Notes under the pieces: generated by a model | What the model was told of the DNA's origin: nothing | Seen by the model: the letters and a program-made list of their open reading frames with translations, nothing else | Databases searched by the model: none | Shown: piece after piece, positions 51,863-61,007 of the stretch | Numbering within the stretch: position 1 is the first letter of the stretch | How the letters are laid out: the number at the start of each line of letters is the position of its first letter | Program-made: the position numbers and the translations under genes | Origin: Alphaproteobacteria bacterium | GTDB lineage: Bacteria; Pseudomonadota; Alphaproteobacteria; Sphingomonadales; Sphingomonadaceae | Assembly: GCA_005883305.1 (NCBI GenBank) | Contig: VBAC01000001.1 | Coordinates: 558,001 to 622,000, forward strand | Direction: 5' to 3' | DNA: 64,000 nucleotides

Positions 51863-52543
51863 ATGACGCCAGTCGCCCTTCTCTTCATCATTGCTGCCGA
51901 TCCTGCGCCTCTGCCTTCAGGGCCAGTCCCCCCTGTAAGGCCGCGCGCCGACCTCGGCGCCCTGTTTCGCGCGGCCGGCTATCCGCGCGCAGCGCTGCAG
52001 CGGGGCGAGCAAGGCGATGTCGGCTTTCGTCTGGTGATCGACCCGGAGGGCCGGGTCAGCCGCTGCGACGTGACTCAATCGAGCGGCTCGCAAAGGCTGG
52101 ACGAGGCGACCTGCGGAACATTGCTCCACGACGCCCGCTTCACGCCGGCGCGCGACCGTGACGGGACTCCCGTCGCGGACGTCGTGGTTTCGCGGGTTCG
52201 CTGGACTTTGCCGCCGGGCCTGGGGCTCGCGACCTATATCCGCTCGGCCGATTATCCGCGGGAGGCGATCCGGCGCCATGAGCAGGGCAGGGTCGCGTTC
52301 GAGCTGACGATCTCGCCCGAAGGCGTCCCCAGCGCCTGTCGTATCCTCGCCTCGAGCGGCAGCGCCACGCTCGACGAAGCGACGTGCCGGATCATGGGCG
52401 AGCGGCCCCGCTTCACGCCCGCGCACGACGCCGAGGGCCGCCCGACGTCCGACACCGTTCGCAGTGCGGTCGTCTGGGTCCTGCCCGGTCCGCCGCTGAT
52501 CCCGCTCGGCGCGATCCGCAACGACCCGCGCGTTCCGCGCTAG
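51863..52543 (+). CDS. Exported protein with two tandem TonB-C domains
   Basis: A 226-residue protein with a short signal-like start (MTPVALLFIIAADPAPLPSG) and two TonB-C modules: about 37-115 (YPRAALQRGEQGDVGFRLVI, CDVTQSSGSQRLDEATC, RFTPARDRDGTPV) and about 123-205 (DYPREAIRRHEQGRVAFELT, CRILASSGSATLDEATC, RFTPAHDAEGRPT). Each has the paired cysteines. It lacks the anchor and proline spacer, so it is not a classical energy transducer. The stop overlaps the convergent RDD gene by 4 bp. Function unknown. Confidence 0.85.
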   Translation: MTPVALLFIIAADPAPLPSGPVPPVRPRADLGALFRAAGYPRAALQRGEQGDVGFRLVIDPEGRVSRCDVTQSSGSQRLDEATCGTLLHDARFTPARDRDGTPVADVVVSRVRWTLPPGLGLATYIRSADYPREAIRRHEQGRVAFELTISPEGVPSACRILASSGSATLDEATCRIMGERPRFTPAHDAEGRPTSDTVRSAVVWVLPGPPLIPLGAIRNDPRVPR

Positions 52544-53457
52544 GATTGCGAATTCCGTTTGTCGGGCGCCGACGGCCCTTCTCCTCCGCGGTCGAACTTG
52601 TCCGCGCGCCTCTTGCCGAACAGCAGGCCGCGCTCCATCCGCGCCCGGCTCGCTTTGTAGTAGGCGAGCAGGAAATCGTAATCGTGGCCGCTTCGGTCCT
52701 CGTATCCGATCTTGGCCTGGATGGTGCGCGAAACGGTCGAGACCGCTTCGGCCTGCCCTTCGCGAAGCACCCGCTCCAGCGTCTGCAGCTCGAACACGCC
52801 GTAGACGTCGAGTTGGGCGTCGGTGAAGCGATAGGCCTCGTCCGGCCCGTAGGCGCCGAGCAGCTCGAAGGTCAGTTTCTTCTTCGGCGCGCTGATCACC
52901 CAGGTGCCCGCGAGCAGGTCGCCGACCCGCATCTTGTCCTTGTTGAACATCGGGAAGAACAGGAAGATCGCGGTCCACAGCAGCCCGGCCAGCGCCGTGA
53001 CGCCCTCGGCCGATCCTTCCGCCGCGTTGTAGAAGAGGAAGGAGAGCGGCAGATAGAATTCGATCTCGCGCATCAGGTTGCGGGCGATGACCCGGTCGGC
53101 GGTGAGCCTTTCGCCGCTTCGGGCCACGACCCGCAGGCCGGCGCTGCGCTTGCCGAAGGTCGCGGCGCGCGGGCCCATTTCCATCAGGATGAAATAGCCG
53201 TTCCGGAGCAGGAAGAAGCCGAGCAGCCAGATGACGAAAGCGAGCTCGGCCCGCTCGCTGCCAAGCGTGTAGGCGGTGGCCCCGGCGAGAAAGGTCAGCG
53301 CGACGAGGATCACGATCATGATGACCAAGTCGACCAGGAAGGCCGCGGCGCGCTGGCTGACGTCGGCGAGCTTGAGGCTGAGGTCGACGCCCTCCGGAGT
53401 TACCAGGCTGCGCCTTTTCTTCGCCTCCTCGCGGTGTCGCAGGGCAAGGTCAGACAT
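52540..53457 (-). CDS. RDD-family membrane protein
   Basis: A 305-residue protein with an RDD domain (about 25-185): LADVSQRAAAFLVDLVIMIV with the R-D pair, three or four membrane segments, and GKRSAGLRVVARSGERLT. The last 120 residues are soluble and charged. It ends the six-gene operon with SpoIIM, DUF58 and MoxR proteins. ATG 53457 overlaps the spoIIM-like stop by 8 bp. RDD proteins in such operons are thought to support envelope or transport functions; no activity is established here. Confidence 0.88.
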   Translation of the reverse strand: MSDLALRHREEAKKRRSLVTPEGVDLSLKLADVSQRAAAFLVDLVIMIVILVALTFLAGATAYTLGSERAELAFVIWLLGFFLLRNGYFILMEMGPRAATFGKRSAGLRVVARSGERLTADRVIARNLMREIEFYLPLSFLFYNAAEGSAEGVTALAGLLWTAIFLFFPMFNKDKMRVGDLLAGTWVISAPKKKLTFELLGAYGPDEAYRFTDAQLDVYGVFELQTLERVLREGQAEAVSTVSRTIQAKIGYEDRSGHDYDFLLAYYKASRARMERGLLFGKRRADKFDRGGEGPSAPDKRNSQS

Positions 53458-54439
53458 CGATCCGCCTCGGGAGGTAGAAATAGGCAAGCCACAAAGCGAG
53501 CATCGTCAGCCCGATCGCGTAGCGGGTGGAATCGACGTTGATCGTCTGGCGGCCGATACCTTCGAGCAGGCCGGCGACGGCGAGCATGATCACCACGCCG
53601 GCCATCGCAGCCGCTGCCGTCCGTCCGGCGCGGGCCGCCGAATCGAGCCGCGATTCCTCGCCGGGAAAGACCACGCTCCAGCCGATCCGGAAACCCGCGG
53701 CGCCGGCTAGGACGATGGCGAAAATCTCGGTCGAGCCGTGGATGATCAGCCAGCCGCCGAGCTCCTCGCCAAGCCCGCGCGACGAGAAGAGCGCGAGGAT
53801 CGCGCCGAGCGTTGCCCCGTTGGCGACCAGCACCAGCAGGGTCGGAACGCCGAACGCGAAGCCGAGCGCGAAGCACAGGATCGAGATCTGGCTGTTGTGG
53901 TTGAACAGGAAAGTGGCGAAGACCGCGAGGCCGCCGCCCTGCGGGCGATCGTAGAGCGTGGCCCGCAGGGCTTCGGCCGAAGCCGAGAAGTCGCGCCCGC
54001 CGGCGAGCTCCGGGGCGACGAAGCTGGAATACCAGCCCGGATCGTTGACGACCAGCAGGTAGCCGGCGAGCACGCCGATCATGGTGACCGCCAGCGACGC
54101 CAGGGTTTCGCGCCACAGACTCTGGATCGCCAGCGGCCAATCGCGGGCGAAGAAATCGACCAGCCGGCTGCCGGGAGAGGTGCGCACGCCGTAGACGAAG
54201 AAATAGGCCCGGGCGCAGAGGTTCTCGAGATAGGTGATCAGCTCGAGGTCGAGCGACGTCTCGCGCGCCACCGACAGCGAGGAGAGGGCGCCGCGGTAGA
54301 GGACGGGTAGCGCGAGCAGGTCGTCGTCGCTGAGCGCGCGGACCGATCGGCGCTCGCAGCGGCGGATGATCTCCTCGAGCCGCTGCCATTCGCCCTCGCG
54401 CGCGGCGCGGAACTGGCGGGAGCCGATCGGCGCGTTCAA
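53450..54439 (-). CDS. SpoIIM-like (stage II sporulation M family) membrane protein
   Basis: A 329-residue membrane protein of the SpoIIM superfamily, common in non-sporulating bacteria beside MoxR/DUF58. Soluble N-terminus (about 1-105), then about six membrane helices including FNHNSQISILCFALGFAFGV and the GGWLIIHGSTEIFAIVLAGA segment characteristic of the family. The start is TTG 54439, preceded by GGAGG 8 bp upstream and overlapping the DUF58 TGA as TTGA. Role unknown; probably works with the neighbouring RDD protein. Confidence 0.88.
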   Translation of the reverse strand: MNAPIGSRQFRAAREGEWQRLEEIIRRCERRSVRALSDDDLLALPVLYRGALSSLSVARETSLDLELITYLENLCARAYFFVYGVRTSPGSRLVDFFARDWPLAIQSLWRETLASLAVTMIGVLAGYLLVVNDPGWYSSFVAPELAGGRDFSASAEALRATLYDRPQGGGLAVFATFLFNHNSQISILCFALGFAFGVPTLLVLVANGATLGAILALFSSRGLGEELGGWLIIHGSTEIFAIVLAGAAGFRIGWSVVFPGEESRLDSAARAGRTAAAAMAGVVIMLAVAGLLEGIGRQTINVDSTRYAIGLTMLALWLAYFYLPRRIDV

Positions 54440-55745
54440 ATCAATGCCCTCCGCTTGAAGTCGAGATAGGCGCGGACCAGCGCCGGCCCTGCCTCGGCCG
54501 AGGCCGCCTCGAGCACGTGGGCGCCGAGATGGCGCAGGCGGGTGATCACCAGCCGCCGCTCGCGAAGCAGCGAGGCGGCGGTGACGGCGCGGCCGATATC
54601 GTCGGCCTCGACCGGCTCGGCCGACGACAGGCCCTCAAGCTCCTCGTCCTTGAGCACGACGAACAGGATGACGTGGCGCTTGAGCAACGTGCCGACCGCG
54701 TTCATCATCAGCTCGGCGCTGGTCGTGTCCGCGAATTCGGTGAAGACGACGATCAGCGAGCGCCGGCTGAGGTCGCTCGCCAGAGTCGCCAGCGCCAACG
54801 TGTAGTTGGTCTCGCTCTGCGAATATTCGATTCCCGCCGCGACCCTCTGGAGCATGGCGAAGGCGCGCGCGCCCGAGATCGGCTGGCTGGCCGCACGGGG
54901 CTTGGAGTCGAACGCGAACAGGCCGACCCGGTCGCCGTCCTTCAGAGCGACATAGGCGGCGAGCAAGGCGGCGGAGACGGCGCGATCGACCCGCGGAACG
55001 CCGGCGACCGGCTCGCACATCGCCCGCCCCGAATCCACCGCCATGACGATGTTGTTGTTGCGCTCGGTGCGATATTCCTTGGCGACGAGGGTCGTGTGGC
55101 GGGCCGAGGTCTTCCAGTCGATCGCCCGCCGGTCCATCCCCTGGCGGTAGTCGGCAAGCGCCTCGAACTCCGCGCCCTCGCCGACCTGGAGCTGGGCCTT
55201 GATTCCGAACATCGCCTCGCGGTTCAGCATGTCGATGCCCTTGTTGCCGAGCGATCTGATGTCGGGCGTGATGGCGATTGCCTGGCCGAGCGCGAGCTGG
55301 CGCTGCTTCAAGACGAGGCCGAGCGGCCCGGGCCAGCGGATCCACAGGCAGTCGAGCCGCGCCGTTCCGCGCCGCTCCGCCTTCAGCACCACCGCTGCGG
55401 AGGGAAGGCCGCCGTCGAGCTGGGCCGAGGCGCGCAGGCCGAACGGCGCGCCGACCGGGCCGGACAGACCGAGCGCGAACTGAACGCCGCCGGGCGCGCG
55501 TCCCGGGAAGCGGGCGCGGGCGGTCACGGCGAAGGTCTCGCCGACGCCGACCGCTTTGGGGCCGGAACACTCGCCCACGGCGCTGCGCGTCGGCGCGCCG
55601 CTAACGGCATCGACCAGGCACAAGGCTGCCAGCAGCGCGAGCAAGGCGAGCCCGCCGGTCCAATAGGCCGGGGCGAGAAGGCCGACGACCAGCGCCGCCG
55701 GCCCGATGGCCGCCGCTGCAAGCACGGTTCGTCGGGTCGGGTAGA

Positions 55746-55749
<4 letters not shown>
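54436..55749 (-). CDS. DUF58 domain protein
   Basis: A 437-residue protein with two N-terminal membrane helices (about 10-50) and the DUF58/vWA-like domain, recognised by [20 protein letters not shown] followed by [20 protein letters not shown] and [10 protein letters not shown]. It is usually paired with a MoxR ATPase, which may assemble or remodel it. Start TTG 55749 overlaps the moxR TGA (TTGA) and has GGAG 7 bp ahead. The larger open frame to 56535 is antisense-type noise through moxR. Confidence 0.9.
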
Positions 55750-56698
<949 letters not shown>

Positions 56699-56702
<4 letters not shown>

Positions 56703-57904
56703 CGGATGATGTCCTTCTTCCATGAAAAGAGCGCCCGCGCCGCGGCGACCAGCTCGTGCCGGTCGCGGGCGTGGGCAAGGCGCGCGGCGAGCGCGCTGAA
56801 CGGGGAGCGATCGTCCTTGGTCAGGCGATCGAGGTAGGCGTCGAGCGCCTCGCCCTGCAGCGCCTGCGGCGCTCCCGAGAGCCGGGCCGCCTCCTGCCGG
56901 ACGACGTCGGCATAGGCCCCGCCGAGCCGCGCCTCGCGCCGGGCGAGGCGGATCAGGCCCGCGCTGTTCTCGACCAAAGCGGCCTTGCCGAACGCGATCG
57001 CCCGCGCCTCGGCCCGCGGCTCGCCGAACCGGAAGGCGCCGTGCAGCCCGGCGAGGATCGCCGCGAACAGAAGCGCGAGGGTCATCGCCAGGAAAGGCGG
57101 CTCGAGGACGGTGCGGAGCAGGCTCCGCGACTTGTCCCCTGCAAGGCCGTTGACGGTGAGATCGAAGGCGATCGGCCCGTTCGCCTCCGAATTGAGCGCG
57201 TCGATCAGCGCCAGCGCCGCGCGCGCCTGTGCCGGGTTCTTGAGGCCGTGATTGTTGAACAGGTCCGGATCGGCGGCGATGTAGTGCGGCTGCTCCCCGA
57301 GCCGGGCGACGAGCGCGTCGCCATTCGGCAGCGCGACGAGCGGCGTGAGGTTCGCACCCGCGATCGTCTGCACATGCCGCGGCACCGGAATCGCAAGCGT
57401 TTCCAGAAAGTCGCGCCCTCCCGCATAGGGGACGGATGGCCGATCGTCCGAGGAGGCGCGGACCGCGATCTTCTCGCCCAGCAAAGAGCCCGCTGCCTCG
57501 CCGGCCCCGGCCCCCAATACCCTGACCCAGCCGGGGTGACCGAAATCGGGCATCGTGACCCATTTGGGCAGGATGATCAGAGTCGCCTTATCGCGCCGCA
57601 GGCGCAGGAGCCGGGCGACGTCCTCGGGCCGGTTCTCGGGCTCGAGCGTGACGATCACCAGCCCCTCCGCGTCGAGCTCGCTGGGGTAGCGGACCATGTT
57701 CGTCCGCCGAAGCCGCCCGACCAGGGTGGTCAGCCCCTTGTAGCCGGTGGCGCTGACCGACAGCGTCGAAGCCTCCCCGCCGTGGATCGGCATGATCCGC
57801 GAGCCGTAGGCGACCAGCAGTACGAGCGCGACGAAGCCGACGAAGCCGGCCACGACCAGTCCCGCGACCAGCCTGACGTTGAACGGATGCTGCCTCTCGC
57901 TCAA
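56699..57904 (-). CDS. DUF4350 domain membrane protein
   Basis: A 401-residue protein: N-terminal membrane helix (about 12-36, [20 protein letters not shown]), an external DUF4350-type domain (about 45-255) with [20 protein letters not shown] and [25 protein letters not shown], then a second membrane helix (about 285-305) and a cytoplasmic helical tail. TTG 57904 is chosen as start (GAAGG 8 bp upstream, TTGA overlap with the preceding stop, matching the pattern of the operon); ATG 57913 is the alternative. Function unknown. Confidence 0.82.
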
Positions 57905-58518
57905 CCGCGCCATCCTTCGGCGAAGGCGAATTCCCGATAGGCGTCGCGGCAGTCGCTCCACTCGCCGGCCCCCAGCGGGCGCTGGGCGAACAGGCTCCGC
58001 TCGACCATCATCGCGATGCGGGCGAAGGCCGAGCGGGGTCCGCCCGGGATCGCGTCCAGCGCGGCGATGTCCCGGCTGGTCAGCGCCGGGCGGACCAGAT
58101 CGGGGCGCTTCTCGTCGATATCCTCGATGCTTCGGAAGAGGATGAGATGGGCGGCTTCCGAATAGCGTCCGGCGGCCGCCAGCGCGTCGGCCTCGCCCAG
58201 CAGCTCGCGCGCCTCGGCCGCTTCGGGGCGCCACGTCTCATCGGCGTCCGCCTCGTCGCCCTTGTGCCTCAGCGGCCATTTGGCCTCCATCAGCCTGGGG
58301 ACGATCAGGTAGAGCAGGAAAGCCACGATCCCCGCGACCGCGAGCCAGAAGACGATTTGGAGGATCGGCCCGAGGCTGGCGAAATCGGTCTGGGCCTCGG
58401 GCGCCCTGGCCGACGGGAAATCGAACTGGATCGCGCTGTCGCCGAGCATCTCGCGGTGGGCATCGGCAAACGCCCCGCCCCCGTTCGGCGCCGGCATCGC
58501 AGGCGGCTTGACGTTCAT
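57901..58518 (-). CDS. DUF4129 domain membrane protein
   Basis: A protein of at least 205 residues with a periplasmic N-terminus (FADAHREMLGDSAIQFDFPS), one membrane helix (about 54-76, LQIVFWLAVAGIVAFLLYLI) and the cytoplasmic DUF4129 domain (AGRYSEAAHLILFRSIEDID). It heads the operon. The start is doubtful: ATG 58518 is listed, but in-frame sequence upstream contains a signal-like stretch (GSGLLAGCAATLALP), and starts at 58545 (GTG) or 58686 (ATG) are possible. A run of eight C at 58622-58629 near the 5' end might hide a frameshift. Confidence 0.8.
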   Translation of the reverse strand: MNVKPPAMPAPNGGGAFADAHREMLGDSAIQFDFPSARAPEAQTDFASLGPILQIVFWLAVAGIVAFLLYLIVPRLMEAKWPLRHKGDEADADETWRPEAAEARELLGEADALAAAGRYSEAAHLILFRSIEDIDEKRPDLVRPALTSRDIAALDAIPGGPRSAFARIAMMVERSLFAQRPLGAGEWSDCRDAYREFAFAEGWRG

Positions 58519-58756
58519 GCTCTCGACTGGCTCCCCTGCGGTCACTCTAGGCAGCGCAAGCGTGGCGGCGCAACCCGCAAGAAGGCCGGAACCTCCGCGA
58601 GTGGTCGATCGGCGCGCCAGGCCCCCCCCTGAAAGGCCTCGGACGGATTTATGACCGTATAAACAACGGGTTGCTAATCCGAACATCCGGTCTAGGCTGC
58701 CGCTTACCAACAACTGCGCTCTCGCCAAGTGAAGGGCGCTATAAGGAGAGTATGTT

Positions 58757-59698
58757 ATGCCTAAAGGGAGGTTCGAACTTACCCGATCGGAATTCGATTA
58801 CTCGGGCGTGGACAGCGGAAACGGCTATTCGGGCTTCGGCCTCGGCCATCCGCGCGGACTCGACCTGCGGCCCGATCTGCCGGCCACCACGCACGAGCTG
58901 ATCGGAGTCGACCTGACGCACACCATCCACGCGTTCGACGTCGCCGCGGCCAGGGGCGGTCCGGGCGGCGGCGGTGGCGGTGGAGGGGGCGGCGGTCTGA
59001 CCTTCGCCAATTATGTCAGCGGCCCGGCCAACGCGGCCTCGGGCTACAACATCACCATCGAGTTCAAGGGCACGAGCTGGACCCAGGCGCTGCACGACAT
59101 CTTCGTCACCGCGGCCGACCGGCTGACCGACCTGATCGTCGGCGAAATTCCCAACGTGACGGTGAAGGGCAAGGGCGGCTCGACGGTGGTCGACGACATC
59201 TACATCACCGCCGAGCTCGGCCCTATCGACGGCGCCGGCGGAATCCTCGGTCAAGCGGGCCCGACAGCGGTCCGCACCTCCAGCTCGCTTCCCGCCACGG
59301 CGCAGATGCAGTTCGACATCGTCGACGTGAACAATATGGGCCTGGCGGTGTTCACCGAGGTCGTGCTCCACGAAATGTCGCACAGCCTCGGCTTCGGCTC
59401 GATCTGGAGCAGGCTGGGCCTGGTCACCAACGGCCTGTTCACCGGGTCCCACGCGCTCCAGGAATATCTGGACATGGGCGGCTCGGGCTCCGGCATTCCC
59501 GTCGAGCAGGACGGCGGCTCCGGCACGGCCGGCTCGCACTGGGACGAGGAGACGTTCGGCAACGAGCTGATGACCGGCTACATCAACAACGGCGAAAATT
59601 ATTTCACCGCGATGAGCGAGGCCCAGTTCGCCGATCTCGGCTACGTCATCAACCCGAACTACACGGCCCTGGCCGATCCGGGCTACGTGTTCGTCTGA
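58757..59698 (+). CDS. Leishmanolysin-like (M8-type) metallopeptidase
   Basis: A 313-residue protein with the extended zinc motif HEMSHSLGFG (His205, Glu206, His209) and a downstream SHWDEETFGNELMTGYI segment that supplies the probable third ligand and resembles the M8 family. The N-terminal 65 residues are unlike the family, and a run of eleven or more glycines (about 68-80) separates them from the peptidase. There is no signal peptide, so export, if any, would be by a C-terminal signal (type I) or other route. AAGGAGAG precedes ATG 58757. A terminator follows. Confidence 0.82.
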   Translation: MPKGRFELTRSEFDYSGVDSGNGYSGFGLGHPRGLDLRPDLPATTHELIGVDLTHTIHAFDVAAARGGPGGGGGGGGGGGLTFANYVSGPANAASGYNITIEFKGTSWTQALHDIFVTAADRLTDLIVGEIPNVTVKGKGGSTVVDDIYITAELGPIDGAGGILGQAGPTAVRTSSSLPATAQMQFDIVDVNNMGLAVFTEVVLHEMSHSLGFGSIWSRLGLVTNGLFTGSHALQEYLDMGGSGSGIPVEQDGGSGTAGSHWDEETFGNELMTGYINNGENYFTAMSEAQFADLGYVINPNYTALADPGYVFV

Positions 59699-59723
59699 TC
59701 GCCGCGCACGGCTCACGAACATG

Positions 59724-59753
59724 GGGGGGCGCGAGGTCGCCCCCCAGCTTTTT
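59724..59753 (+). terminator. Rho-independent terminator of the metallopeptidase gene
   Basis: GGGGGGCG (59724-59731) pairs with CGCCCCCC (59738-59745) around a six-base loop, followed by AGC and five T. It lies 25 bp after the peptidase stop and just before the convergent tRNA-Lys gene. Confidence 0.88.
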
Positions 59754-59771
59754 GTCCGGACATCCGGGAAA

Positions 59772-59847
<76 letters not shown>

Positions 59848-59867
59848 GCTCGCTTGGGCGAAGGGGG

Positions 59868-59896
59868 CATCTAGTGGGCCGCCTCGCGGATTGCAA
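59868..59896 (-). promoter_or_regulatory. Promoter of tRNA-Lys
   Basis: Leftward reading TTGCAA (59891-59896), a 17-bp spacer, TAGATG (59868-59873), about 20 bp before the tRNA 5' end. The -35 box starts 4 bp from the rodA stop. Confidence 0.65.
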
Positions 59897-59900
59897 CCGT

Positions 59901-61007
59901 TCAGCCGCGCCGCGTGTCGGTGCGGTTCTGGCGCTCCACCGCCATCAGGATGCCGAGGCAGATCATCACCGTCATCATCGCCGATCCGCCGTAGGAAAAG
60001 AGCGGCAGCGGGACGCCGACGACCGGCGCCAGGCCCATGACCATCATCAGGTTTATCGCCACGTAGAAGAATATCGTCATGGTCAGCCCCCCTGCCGCGA
60101 GGCGGGAGAAGCGGTCGCGCGATTCGCTCGCGACCCGCATTCCCCAGCGCAGGATCAGGGTGAAGGAGACGATCAGGAACAGCCCGCCCATCAGCCCCCA
60201 TTCCTCGGCCATGGTGGCGAAGATGAAATCGGTGTGCGGCTCGGGCAGGAAGGCGAAGTGGCTCTGCGTGCCCTGGAGGTAGCCGTTGCCGGTGAGCCCG
60301 CCCGAGCCGATCGCGATCTTCGACTGGGTGATGTGATAGCCCGCGCCGAGCGGATCGGCCTCGGGGTTCATGAAGATCAGGACTCGCTGCTGCTGGTAAT
60401 CGTGGAGGAAGCTGAAGGCGACCGGCCCGACCACCGCCAGCACGGCCGCGCCGCCGAGGAACAGGCGAAGCGGCAGGCCGGCGAGGAACATCACCGTCAG
60501 CCCGCCCAGCACGACCATCGTCGCCGTGCCGAGGTCGGGCTGCACGAGGATCAGAGCCGCCGGGATTCCGATCAGCACGGCGGCCGGCCAGATCGCGCTC
60601 CAGCCGCGGATCTCGCGCGAGGGCAGGAGGGCGTAGAAATGGGCGGCCGCGAGCACGATCACCGGCTTCATCAGCTCGCTCGGCTGGAGGTTGATGAAGC
60701 CGAGGCTGATCCAGCGCTGGGCGCCGCCGCCGACGAAGCCGATCGCCTCGACGAAGATCAGCAGCAGCAGGGTCAGCACATAGGCCGGGAAGGCGGCCTG
60801 CTTGACCCATTCCATCCGCACCCAGGAAAGGGCGATCGCCATGCCGAGGAAGACGACGAAGCGCAGGGCCTGGGGCAGCGCCCAGGTCAGCTTGCCGCCC
60901 GCGGCCGAATAAAGGACGAGATCGCTGAAGCCGGCGATGGCGATGACCAGTCCGAGCGTGATCCAGGGTAGCTCGCGGATCGGCCTGGGCATGAAGGCGA
61001 GGGCCAT
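59901..61007 (-). CDS. rodA: Rod-shape glycosyltransferase RodA
   Basis: SEDS-family peptidoglycan polymerase of the elongasome, 368 residues and about ten membrane helices. Landmarks: QRWISLGFINLQPSELMKP, VQPDLGTATMVVLGG with the catalytic-region Asp, HITQSKIAIGSGGLTGNGY, EPHTDFIFATMAEEWGLMGG and PLPLFSYGGSAMM. ATG 61007 shares one base with the mrdA stop (TGATG). Last gene of the mre operon; works with the transpeptidase MrdA just upstream. Confidence 0.96.
   Translation of the reverse strand: MALAFMPRPIRELPWITLGLVIAIAGFSDLVLYSAAGGKLTWALPQALRFVVFLGMAIALSWVRMEWVKQAAFPAYVLTLLLLIFVEAIGFVGGGAQRWISLGFINLQPSELMKPVIVLAAAHFYALLPSREIRGWSAIWPAAVLIGIPAALILVQPDLGTATMVVLGGLTVMFLAGLPLRLFLGGAAVLAVVGPVAFSFLHDYQQQRVLIFMNPEADPLGAGYHITQSKIAIGSGGLTGNGYLQGTQSHFAFLPEPHTDFIFATMAEEWGLMGGLFLIVSFTLILRWGMRVASESRDRFSRLAAGGLTMTIFFYVAINLMMVMGLAPVVGVPLPLFSYGGSAMMTVMICLGILMAVERQNRTDTRRG

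Noticed and set aside
58650..58670. CGGGTTGCTAATCCGA near the start of the metallopeptidase gene as another regulator dyad
   Set aside because: Half-sites are one base too far apart, no ATGG follows, and the distance to the start codon differs from the other copies.
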